In this document: positions 25,727-32,917 of the stretch, piece after piece
How the letters are laid out: every line of letters begins with the position of its first letter
Position numbering within the stretch: the first letter of the stretch is position 1
Assembly (NCBI GenBank): GCA_001698425.1
Contig: MBRE01000087.1
Coordinates: 37,017 to 75,915, forward strand
DNA: 38,899 nt
From: Oscillatoriales cyanobacterium USR001
Lineage (GTDB): Bacteria; Cyanobacteriota; Cyanobacteriia; Cyanobacteriales; Microcoleaceae
Direction: 5' to 3'
The notes under the pieces: generated by a model
Databases searched by the model: none
What the model was told of the DNA's origin: nothing
The model's input: only the letters and a program-made list of their open reading frames with translations
Position numbers and translations under genes: made by a program

Positions 25727-27091
25727 TTATTTAACACGAATTGCTCGATTTGTCCGACTTTTTTCTAAATCGCGAGGTTTTTTCCCGCGCCACACAAATC
25801 GAATTGGTGTGCCAACAAACCCAAGTTGTTTCCGAAATTGAGATTCAATGTAACGGCGATAATTCTCATTAAATCGCAGGGGATCGTTGACAAATAAAGC
25901 GACCATTGGTGGCTGCGATCGCACTTGAGTTCCGTAATAGATTTTACCTTGTCTGCCTTGACTATTAACGGGAGGAGTTCGCCATTTTGTTGCTTCTTCC
26001 AACACTTCATTAATTACCGCAGTTGGCACGCGGCGTTGGTGGGCGGCGGCGGCGGTATCTACTAATTCTAATATTTTCTCAACTCGTTGGCCTGTGTTAG
26101 CGCTGACGAAAATCATTTCTGCCCAATCAACAAAATAAAGCCGAGTTTTTACCTCTTTTTCGTATTCGTAAATTGTGGTAGAATCTTTTTCGATCGCATC
26201 CCATTTATTGACGACAATTACACAGGCGCGACCTTCTTCGCTAATTCGATCGGCAAGTTTTTGGTCTTGGTCGGTTACGCCATCAATGGCATCAATTACT
26301 AACAATACCACATCGGCGCGGCGAATAGCTTTAAAAGCGCGATTAATGCCAAAAAATTCTGGACCATATTCGACGTTTTTCTTCTTCCGAATGCCGGCGG
26401 TATCGATCAAGCGATAGATTTTATCGTGACGTTCAACTACGGTATCGATCGCATCGCGAGTAGTTCCAGAAATCGGGCTAACTATGGCGCGATTTTCGCC
26501 CAAAAAGGCATTTAATAAACTCGATTTACCAACATTGGGACGACCAACAATGGCAACTCTAGTTTCTGTATATTCGGGTAATTCTCCGACTGCTGGTAAG
26601 TAATTAATTAACTCGTCAAGTAATTCGCCGGTGCCGTTACCATGAATGCCAGAAATGGGGAAAGGTTCGCCTAATCCTAATTCCCAAAATTGTGCTGCTT
26701 GGGTAATTCCTTCGGTTTCCGATTCGCATTTGTTGACGGCTAAAAGTACAGGAACTTTTTGTTGGCGCAACCATTCCGCGATCGCTTCATCGCCACCGGT
26801 GAGCCCCATTTGTCCATCTACTACGAAAATCGCGGCGCTGGCTTCAGCGAGGGCGGCCATTGCTTGTTCGCGGATCATCGGTAAAAATTCGGTGTTATCG
26901 TCAAAAACTAAGCCACCGGTATCGACGACTTGAAAATCGCGATCGCGCCAGTAGGCATTTTTGTAAGTGCGATCGCGTGTCATTCCCGGTTGATCGTGGA
27001 CGATCGCATCTTGACTTTCCGCGAAACGGTTAACAATGGTGGATTTGCCCACATTCGGTCTTCCAATAATAGCAACTATAGGTAGAGGCAT
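25727..27091 (-). CDS. der: Ribosome-assembly GTPase Der (EngA)
   Basis: A 454-residue protein with two tandem GTPase domains that acts in maturation of the 50S subunit. G domain 1 begins 'VAIIGRPNVGKSTIVNRF' (residues about 6-23) with DxPG 'HDQPGMTRD' and 'NKCE'. G domain 2 begins 'VAIVGRPNVGKSSLLNAF' (about 180) with 'DTAGIRKKKNVEYGPEFF' and 'VVNKWDAIEKD'. The KH-like C-terminal domain (about 360-454) includes 'RYIESQFRKQLGFVGTPIRF'. Length and motifs are standard. It heads the minus-strand run toward ecfT and pipX. Confidence 0.97.
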   Translation of the reverse strand: MPLPIVAIIGRPNVGKSTIVNRFAESQDAIVHDQPGMTRDRTYKNAYWRDRDFQVVDTGGLVFDDNTEFLPMIREQAMAALAEASAAIFVVDGQMGLTGGDEAIAEWLRQQKVPVLLAVNKCESETEGITQAAQFWELGLGEPFPISGIHGNGTGELLDELINYLPAVGELPEYTETRVAIVGRPNVGKSSLLNAFLGENRAIVSPISGTTRDAIDTVVERHDKIYRLIDTAGIRKKKNVEYGPEFFGINRAFKAIRRADVVLLVIDAIDGVTDQDQKLADRISEEGRACVIVVNKWDAIEKDSTTIYEYEKEVKTRLYFVDWAEMIFVSANTGQRVEKILELVDTAAAAHQRRVPTAVINEVLEEATKWRTPPVNSQGRQGKIYYGTQVRSQPPMVALFVNDPLRFNENYRRYIESQFRKQLGFVGTPIRFVWRGKKPRDLEKSRTNRAIRVK

Positions 27092-27172
27092 AATTCTGAT
27101 TTTTGCAGCTTAGGATTTTTCTGATATCTCTACCATTATAAGCACTAAACGTCTAAAATTTAACAATCTTAA

Positions 27173-27293
27173 ACCAATTCTCCTGCATTTGTGCAACAGT
27201 ATTCGGGGCGGGTTATTTAATATTTGGGCTTCTAGCATGGATTTGGGTGAACCCGCCCCTACCAAGACTGTTACAAAATTTTTTAGAATTGGT
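27173..27293. mobile_element. MITE-like element with long terminal inverted repeats
   Basis: A 121-bp element. The left arm (from ACCAATTCT at 27173) and the complement of the right arm (ending at 27293) align over about 45 bases, sharing ACCAATTCT, a TTGT/TTGTG-CAACAG or TAACAG stretch and GGGGCGGGTT. It has no ORF of its own. It sits between der and the nucleoside transporter and supplies spurious upstream codons to the latter's frame. A second arm of the same family starts at 38838. Confidence 0.75.
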
Positions 27294-27320
27294 ATTAATT
27301 GTAAATTCTTAATTTGCCAG

Positions 27321-28529
27321 ATGGAAAGATTAATTTCGGCTTTGGGGTTAGTGGTTTTTGTCGGTTTATCCTACGCTATTTCTGTGAATCGGCGGGCGGT
27401 AAAATGGCAACCGATTTTGTGGGGAATTGCTTTACAGTTAATTTTAGGAATATTGATTATTAGAACTCAACCAGGTTTCATTTTATTTCAGTTTTTTGGT
27501 GATGTCATGCAGCAGTTATTAAACTTTTCCGATGCGGGGGCAAAGTTTGTATTCGGCGAGAAGTTTCAAGAACAATTTGTAGCGTTTAAGATTTTACCAA
27601 CAATCATTTTTTTCTCTTCATTCGTCAGTGTTTTGTACCATTACAATATTTTACAGCAGTTGGTAAAAGCAATGGCATGGGTGATGTTAAAAAGCATGAA
27701 AATATCCGGGGCGGAGTCGCTTTCTTGTGCGGGTAATGTATTTTTAGGGCCAACGGAATCGGCGTTATTAATTAAGCCTTATGTGGCAAAGATGACGGTT
27801 TCTGAGTTACATTCGGTGATGACTGTGGGTTTTGGCACGATTGCTGGGGGCGTGATGGGGGCTTATATTTCCTTTGGCATTCCTGCAAGTCATTTATTAG
27901 CAGCTTCGGTAATGTCTGCACCGGCTTCGATGGCAATTTCTAAGTTGTTTTACCCGGAAACTGAGGAACCTTTAACGGCGGGTAGGATGGATGTGGAGAT
28001 GAAAACGAGTTATACTAATGCGATCGAAGCGGCGGCGGATGGCGCGTTTCAAGGAGGAAAGTTAGCGTTTAGTGTGGGGGTAATGTTAATTGCTTTTTTG
28101 GGATTATTGGCAACTGCAAATGGGTTATTGCATTGGGTGGGAATGATTGTAGGTTTGCCATTATTATCCTTAGAATGGTTGCTATCTTTTGTGATGTCAC
28201 CGGTGGCTTGGTTGATGGGTGTACCTTGGGCTGATTGTGGGCAAGTGGGGATTTTGTTGGGGAAGAAAACTATTTTAAATGATTTTATTGCTTATCTGGA
28301 TTTGAAGCAGTTGATTGATAGTAAGGCGATTTCAGAAAGGGCGATCGCGATCGCGACTTATGCGATTTGTGGGTTTGCGAATATTGGTTCGATTGGGATT
28401 ACCATTGGGGGAATTGGGGCCTTAGCACCGGAAAGGCAAAAGGATTTGGCGCGGTGGGGTGTGAGGGCGATGATTGCAGGTGCGATCGCTAATTTTATGA
28501 CGGCTTCGATCGCGGGGATGTTGTTATAA
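27321..28529 (+). CDS. Concentrative nucleoside transporter (CNT/NupC family)
   Basis: A 402-residue inner-membrane symporter for nucleosides. About ten hydrophobic segments are visible. Family motifs are 'GAKFVFGEKFQEQFVAFKIL', 'SGAESLSCAGNVFLGPTESA' (substrate- and ion-binding hairpin), 'FGTIAGGVMGAYISFGIPAS' and 'CGFANIGSIGITIGGIGALA'. I place the start at ATG 27321 ('MERLISALGLVVFVGLS'): the longer frame to 27189 is contained in a MITE-like element. The Shine-Dalgarno signal is weak. Its stop abuts a heptamer array and it converges on the Imm30-like gene. Confidence 0.92.
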   Translation: MERLISALGLVVFVGLSYAISVNRRAVKWQPILWGIALQLILGILIIRTQPGFILFQFFGDVMQQLLNFSDAGAKFVFGEKFQEQFVAFKILPTIIFFSSFVSVLYHYNILQQLVKAMAWVMLKSMKISGAESLSCAGNVFLGPTESALLIKPYVAKMTVSELHSVMTVGFGTIAGGVMGAYISFGIPASHLLAASVMSAPASMAISKLFYPETEEPLTAGRMDVEMKTSYTNAIEAAADGAFQGGKLAFSVGVMLIAFLGLLATANGLLHWVGMIVGLPLLSLEWLLSFVMSPVAWLMGVPWADCGQVGILLGKKTILNDFIAYLDLKQLIDSKAISERAIAIATYAICGFANIGSIGITIGGIGALAPERQKDLARWGVRAMIAGAIANFMTASIAGMLL

Positions 28530-28530
28530 A

Positions 28531-28560
28531 TTGCTAATTGCTAATTGCTAATTGCTAATG
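28531..28560. repeat. TTGCTAA heptamer array at convergent gene ends
   Basis: Four copies of TTGCTAA follow the transporter stop codon. On the other strand they encode the last residues (LAISN) and the stop codon of the Imm30-like gene. Confidence 0.85.
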
Positions 28561-28924
28561 GTTGATTTTTATGGTCTAGTGACTTTAGTATCTCTTGATA
28601 GTAAACATTTGCAGATTCATCATTTAAAATTCGTTGATGGATGATTTCTGTCCATTCTGGAGCCGAAATGATTAGCTGAGGCATAACATCAATAAATGCT
28701 TGAATTTGTGCTTTTACGTCAAAAGATTCTAGGAAGTGGAGCAGGCTAAACATGACTTCCTGATGCTGGCAATTATCATCTAAAATTAGATGAAGTTCTC
28801 GCAGGTATTGGCTGTTTGGATGTTGGGCGAGTTCGGCTAAAGCATTTTCAAAGGCTGCGACTTGTTCAGGGGAACGCATCAATTTATTAGCTGATAGAAT
28901 GGCGATCGATGTGTTTTCGTTCAT
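28541..28924 (-). CDS. Imm30-like putative immunity protein
   Basis: A 127-residue, mostly helical acidic protein. The pattern 'LMRSPEQVAAFENALAELA', 'LILDDNCQHQEVMFSLLHFL' and 'PEWTEIIHQRILNDESANVY' fits what I know of the Imm30 family of polymorphic-toxin immunity proteins (D-D-x-x-x-H-x-E-V-M-F and W-x-x-x-L/I-x-x-R-I-L-N-D-E). No toxin gene is adjacent, so it would be an orphan. It lies in an accessory stretch with an antitoxin-like gene and a STAND ATPase. The C-terminal residues are encoded by heptamer repeats. Family assignment is from memory of motifs and moderate in certainty. Confidence 0.6.
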   Translation of the reverse strand: MNENTSIAILSANKLMRSPEQVAAFENALAELAQHPNSQYLRELHLILDDNCQHQEVMFSLLHFLESFDVKAQIQAFIDVMPQLIISAPEWTEIIHQRILNDESANVYYQEILKSLDHKNQPLAISN

Positions 28925-29007
28925 GTTTAAAGCCTCTATTTATCAAAAATACCTGACTAATGAGATTAATTCTGCTACTATTATAATACAGAGACGGGTT
29001 AGCCAAA

Positions 29008-29238
29008 ATGACAAATGTAACAGAAGTATTGAAATCGGCTCAGTTTGTGGTTGATGCTAGTGGTAAAAAGACTGCGGTGCAGTTGAGTGTTGCTGCTTGG
29101 GAAGCTTTATTAGATTGGATAGAAGATCGGGAAGATGAATCGATTTTTCGAGAAGCAATGAGTCAATTACGAGAGGCGGGGGGGAGTCCTGAAAAAGCGG
29201 GTTGGTTGGATTGGGAAGCGGTTAAAGAAAAGTTTTAG
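29008..29238 (+). CDS. Orphan antitoxin-like protein
   Basis: A 76-residue acidic protein. 'QFVVDASGKKTAVQLSVAAW' and 'ALLDWIEDREDESIFREAM' resemble small Phd/RelB-like or DUF2281-like antitoxins, with a beta-rich N-terminus followed by a helix and a C-terminal 'GWLDWEAVKEKF'. No toxin ORF follows: its stop codon overlaps, tail to tail, the stop of the STAND gene by three bases. The function is an inference. A candidate AT-rich promoter region lies upstream at 28940-29000. Confidence 0.65.
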   Translation: MTNVTEVLKSAQFVVDASGKKTAVQLSVAAWEALLDWIEDREDESIFREAMSQLREAGGSPEKAGWLDWEAVKEKF

Positions 29239-32200
29239 TCTTGAGTATCTGTGTGCCATTCTCGCTCGATTCTTTCTAAGTCTTTCACGGCTCCCAATTG
29301 CTGAAAGATTTGATGGGCTGTGTTGTAATGTTGTTGGGCTAGTTCTGTGTTATTGCGTTTGCGTTCAAGTCGTGCTAAATCGTAATATGACTCTGCAACT
29401 TTAGCAGTTTGTCCTAGTTTTTGCAACTGTGTCATAGCATCTTTAATGAGTGGTTCTGCTGCATCCAAATTACCTCTAAGCATTTCAATTTCTCCCAGAC
29501 AACCGATAGAAATTGCCATCCCTGAGCGATCGCCTAATTCTGTCTCAACTTCCAAACATTGCCGATACAGACGTTGAGCTTCCTCCCAATTGCCTCGACA
29601 TTGCTCAATATATCCCAACACTCCCCAAGAAGAAGCCATCCCTGAGCGATCGCCTAATTCTGTCTTAACTTCCAAACATTGCCGATACAGACGTTCAGCT
29701 TCCTCCCAATTGCCACGATTGCGCTCAATATCTCCCAACAGTCCCCAAGAAGAAGCCATCCCTGAGCGATCGCCTAATTCTGTCTCAACTTCCAAACATT
29801 GCCGATACAGACGTTCAGCTTCCTCCCAATTGCCTCGACATTGCTCAATATATCCCAACGATGCCCAAGAAGAAGCCATCCCTGAGCGATCGCCTAATTC
29901 TGTCCTTAGTTCCAAACATTGCCGATACAGACGTTCAGCTTCCTCCCAATTGCCTCGATTTCGCTCAATATCTCCCAACACTCCCCAAGAAGAAGCCATC
30001 CCTGCGCGATCGCCTAATTCTGTCTGAACTTCCAAACATTGCCGATACAGACGTTGAGCTTCCTCCCAATTGCCTCGACATTGCTCAATATATCCCAATT
30101 GTCCCCAAGAAGTAGCCATCCCTGAGCGATCGCCTAATTCTGTCTCAACTTCCAAACATTGCCGATACAGACGTTGAGCTTCCTCCCAATTGCCTCGATT
30201 TCGCTCAATATTTCCCAACACTCCCCAAGAAGATGCCATCCCTGAGCGATCGCCTAATTCTGTCTCAACTTCCAAACATTGCCGATACAGACGTTCAGCT
30301 TCCTCCCAATTGCCTCGATTTCGCTCAATATCTCCCAAACATCCCAGTGAGTTTGCAATACCATATTTATTATCTTTCTCTTGTTCAATAGATAAAGCAT
30401 CCTGAAAATATTTATCTGCTAAATTCCAATTACCAATATCACGATATACTCTACCAATTTGTCTCAGACAATGCGGACGATCGTCTTCATCAACATGAGG
30501 CAAAATTCGCTCATATAAGTCCTTTAACAAATTCCAGTATCCCCATCGCCTCAGATATTCCTCTAGTGTCCACATTACTAGGCTAGAGGCTTCATTATAA
30601 TTACCCAACTGAAAGGCAAAATATTGAGCTTCCAAAACTGGCAGTAAATCCTCTAAGGTTTTCGGATTTTCCACACTCTTGCCAGTACAATAAAACTTAT
30701 AAACACTTTCCAGTAAACTTGGTAACTCATCTTTATATTCGGCTTGCAGAAACTCCACAATCACCCGATGCAAATCATAAAATAATTCGCACTTCTCCTC
30801 ATTATAGCGACGCTGCACCAAACTGCTATCAACTAATCGCTCTAAAATCGCTTCAGTTTCACTAATTTCTTCCTCTGTTAATTCAGCAGGTTCTTCCATT
30901 TCTGCTGCCATCTCAAAGCGATAATCTTTCTCCAAATCATCCGTATATAACCGCAAAAAAGTTAAACCTCGAACATCAATCCCCACCCGCAACACACACA
31001 TCCGGCGGAGCAAATCTCGCGCCGCTTCACTTTGCCTTTCTAACTGTTCTCTCAAAATCGGTTCAGCCTCATCTGTCACTAATTCAGGGCGTTTGCGAAG
31101 ATATCCAGGCTGTTCTGCATATTCTGATGCTAACAGAGTTAACACAAGTAAATGACCTTTAACTCGCTCTGATATCCATTCTAAATTTTCAAGCTTATCT
31201 TGAAAATTGTAGGCTTGTAAAATTTCAATTCCTGCCTTAGTATCTACGCCTGTAAGCCTTTCAATATAAACTAATTTGCTATTTATTCTTGATTTTTTAG
31301 ATCGTGGATCTCCTAAATCTGCCGACACTTCCCGACTGGTTAAAATAATTTGCGATTGATGCTGTTGATACACCAAAGCATTTATTAATTTACCCCAATC
31401 CTGTGAGATTGCTCGTCCCGGTTGCGGCTGACACGCTTTCTGTAAAACACTTTCCAGGTTATCCAACACTAGCAAACAGCGAGTTTCTGTCAACCCAGCG
31501 ATAATTTTTGCAATCTTTTCATCGGCAGTTTTCAAAGGTTCTGATGTCTTAAAGTCTAAGCCATCAATTAATAGAAAATCTGCCACTTCATCAAAACTTG
31601 TCCCGACATCTGCCTTGAAATACATCGCGCACTGATAAGGGCAATCTGTGGTGACGGTACGGCTTGACAAATTAACGCCGAGTGCTTCTAGGAGTTTCAC
31701 AGCTAAACTGGTTTTACCTATGCCACCTTGACCAATTAATGCTAATACTTTGGGCGGGTTTTCTGGTTGCAGTAATTTTGCTTTTAAGTTGTTGAGGAGA
31801 TTATCGCGGCCTTTCCATACGGGCACGGCGGGGATGGCTTCGTGCAGGGCGACTTTTTTATCTGTTGCCGGGGTTGAGGCGGCGGGTTTTGTGGTATAAC
31901 CTTCTGTTGAGAGGTTAGGTTTATCTCCTAAATTTGTTTCTACATTCTCATTGTTAAAGGTGACAGTTGTATTGACAGATACCGTTTGTTGCGGGGTGTC
32001 TGAGTTTGGTTCGTTGGGCTCTGTAGTTTCATCGCTTAAATCTGCAATGTCTTGCCATTCTATTGATAGTTTTTGACATATTTCTGTGAAATTCACGTAG
32101 TCAATAGCTGTGCCATTGAGAAAACTATTGACCGTATTTTTACTAAGTTTCAACTCTTCGGCTAAGTCTTTCTGACGTGCGAAGCCATTACGCCGAAGTG

Positions 32201-32252
32201 CCTGTTTTACTTTTATAATGCACTCTTGCCGAACCCTAATCGATCGTCCCAT
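29235..32252 (-). CDS. HTH-NB-ARC-TPR STAND ATPase
   Basis: A 1005-residue STAND (NLR-like) protein. An N-terminal XRE-like helix-turn-helix (about residues 10-72; 'RQKDLAEELKLSKNTVNSFL') is followed by a disordered linker. The NB-ARC ATPase has Walker A 'ALIGQGGIGKTS' (174-181), Walker B 'LVLDNLES' (261-268) and the sensor 'SQIILTSREVS', then a winged-helix region (about 400-500). TPRs run from about 575 to 990. Seven consecutive 40-residue units (644-923) are nearly identical ('GNWEEAERLYRQCLE'). Proteins of this design are expected to sense a ligand through the repeats and oligomerise with ATP. Roles in signalling or antiphage defence are possible. No effector domain other than the HTH is visible. 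Confidence 0.9.
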   Translation of the reverse strand: MGRSIRVRQECIIKVKQALRRNGFARQKDLAEELKLSKNTVNSFLNGTAIDYVNFTEICQKLSIEWQDIADLSDETTEPNEPNSDTPQQTVSVNTTVTFNNENVETNLGDKPNLSTEGYTTKPAASTPATDKKVALHEAIPAVPVWKGRDNLLNNLKAKLLQPENPPKVLALIGQGGIGKTSLAVKLLEALGVNLSSRTVTTDCPYQCAMYFKADVGTSFDEVADFLLIDGLDFKTSEPLKTADEKIAKIIAGLTETRCLLVLDNLESVLQKACQPQPGRAISQDWGKLINALVYQQHQSQIILTSREVSADLGDPRSKKSRINSKLVYIERLTGVDTKAGIEILQAYNFQDKLENLEWISERVKGHLLVLTLLASEYAEQPGYLRKRPELVTDEAEPILREQLERQSEAARDLLRRMCVLRVGIDVRGLTFLRLYTDDLEKDYRFEMAAEMEEPAELTEEEISETEAILERLVDSSLVQRRYNEEKCELFYDLHRVIVEFLQAEYKDELPSLLESVYKFYCTGKSVENPKTLEDLLPVLEAQYFAFQLGNYNEASSLVMWTLEEYLRRWGYWNLLKDLYERILPHVDEDDRPHCLRQIGRVYRDIGNWNLADKYFQDALSIEQEKDNKYGIANSLGCLGDIERNRGNWEEAERLYRQCLEVETELGDRSGMASSWGVLGNIERNRGNWEEAQRLYRQCLEVETELGDRSGMATSWGQLGYIEQCRGNWEEAQRLYRQCLEVQTELGDRAGMASSWGVLGDIERNRGNWEEAERLYRQCLELRTELGDRSGMASSWASLGYIEQCRGNWEEAERLYRQCLEVETELGDRSGMASSWGLLGDIERNRGNWEEAERLYRQCLEVKTELGDRSGMASSWGVLGYIEQCRGNWEEAQRLYRQCLEVETELGDRSGMAISIGCLGEIEMLRGNLDAAEPLIKDAMTQLQKLGQTAKVAESYYDLARLERKRNNTELAQQHYNTAHQIFQQLGAVKDLERIEREWHTDTQD
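29484..30323 (-). repeat. Seven tandem 120-bp repeats coding for TPR units
   Basis: Seven 120-bp units code for 40-residue TPRs in the STAND gene. Identity between units is very high at the DNA level. Differences cluster at unit positions 1-2 (RN or QC), 10 (E or Q), 19-20, 35 and 38 (N, Y or D). The RN/QC choice alternates through units 2-7, which suggests duplication of a two-unit block. Confidence 0.92.
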
Positions 32253-32303
32253 AAATCATCACAGGATTTTTTGTCAGTATAGCATTAAGCGCCATTGCCA
32301 CAA

Positions 32304-32425
32304 CCGCCAGCCAGGGGTTAAAACCCCTGTCTAATAGCCAAAGTCCTCTAAAGAGGACTGAAAATAAATCCTGAGTCCTCTTCAGAGGACTTTCCTTATG
32401 AGACGGGGATTTTAATCCCCGGCGG
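32304..32425. mobile_element. Four-hairpin palindromic element, second copy
   Basis: The same architecture as 15951-16076. The outer hairpins are AGGGGTTAAAACCCCT (32313-32328) and GGGGATTTTAATCCCC (32405-32420). The inner hairpins are AGTCCTCTAAAGAGGACT (32342-32359) and AGTCCTCTTCAGAGGACT (32374-32391). The stems differ from the first copy but pairing is kept. It lies just upstream of the STAND gene and has no ORF. Confidence 0.78.
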
Positions 32426-32444
32426 ATATTTGGCTAGGCGCAAG

Positions 32445-32534
32445 TTGGGAATAACTTTAACTTGGGAAAAAATTGGGAATAAGTTGGGAAAAAGTAATTA
32501 ATTACTTGTTTCTGCTTGGGCTCGAACTTGGGAA
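32445..32534. promoter_or_regulatory. TTGGGAA motif array, partly 11-bp phased
   Basis: Five exact TTGGGAA motifs start at 32445, 32462, 32473, 32484 and 32528. The last four are spaced 11, 11 and 44 bp, so they fall on one face of the helix. The array lies between the STAND gene (-) and the 48-residue ORF (+) and could be an operator for the HTH of the STAND protein or another regulator. No such binding is known to me. Confidence 0.5.
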
Positions 32535-32578
32535 TCGGTGTTGTTTCATAGGATTAATACCGATTGAGGAAAGATTTT

Positions 32579-32725
32579 ATGAAACGCCAACACTATGAAT
32601 TTATGCTTGAAGCCTTGAATACAGCAGGTATCTTGATTGCGATTTTCACAATTAATCAAGTTGCTGCGATCGCAGTTACTCCTTTAGCGATCGTTTGCTT
32701 GATTAACAAGTATAGGCTTAAATAA
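32579..32725 (+). CDS. 48-residue putative membrane peptide
   Basis: A short ORF starting 'MKRQHYEFMLEALNTAG' and ending 'NKYRLK'. A strong Shine-Dalgarno GAGGAAAG (32565-32572) is well spaced to ATG 32579. Residues about 17-43 form one hydrophobic segment ('ILIAIFTINQVAAIAVTPLA') flanked by charged ends, the form of a single-pass small membrane protein. I do not recognise a family. It is divergent from the STAND gene across the TTGGGAA array; a role as effector or partner is speculation. Confidence 0.55.
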   Translation: MKRQHYEFMLEALNTAGILIAIFTINQVAAIAVTPLAIVCLINKYRLK

Positions 32726-32806
32726 GACCGGGCGAATAGAATTTGCGGCTGCCCAAATGAAACCAGGTTTAAGGAATTATCTCAGTTATCCAATCAATTA
32801 ATATTC

Positions 32807-32865
32807 GGCCGGGGCGGGTGTTCGGGATTTTCCATTTTTTATCTATCCTAACGAACCCGCCCTAC
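32807..32865. repeat. GGGGCGGGT inverted-repeat element
   Basis: CGGGGCGGGTGTTCG near 32810-32824 is partly complementary to CGAACCCGCCCTAC (32852-32865), with an AT-rich centre. The arms resemble those of the 27173 element, so this may be a short or eroded relative. Confidence 0.6.
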
Positions 32866-32917
32866 AAAAAACACACCTAAATTAACCGGAAATCCGATAA
32901 TTTATCACGCATCAAAA

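Noticed and set aside
27189..27320. An N-terminal extension of 44 residues on the nucleoside transporter.
   Set aside because: The extra codons are contained in a MITE-like element and the transporter family begins at the MERL start.
29484..30323. Regular 120-bp repeats that could be taken for a CRISPR or satellite array.
   Set aside because: They are in frame and encode 40-residue TPR units of the STAND protein; repeat and spacer sizes do not fit CRISPR.
29590..30405. Plus-strand ORFs of 71-145 codons opposite the TPR repeats.
   Set aside because: They are antisense shadows of the repeated coding region, with repetitive low-complexity proteins and no ribosome-binding site.
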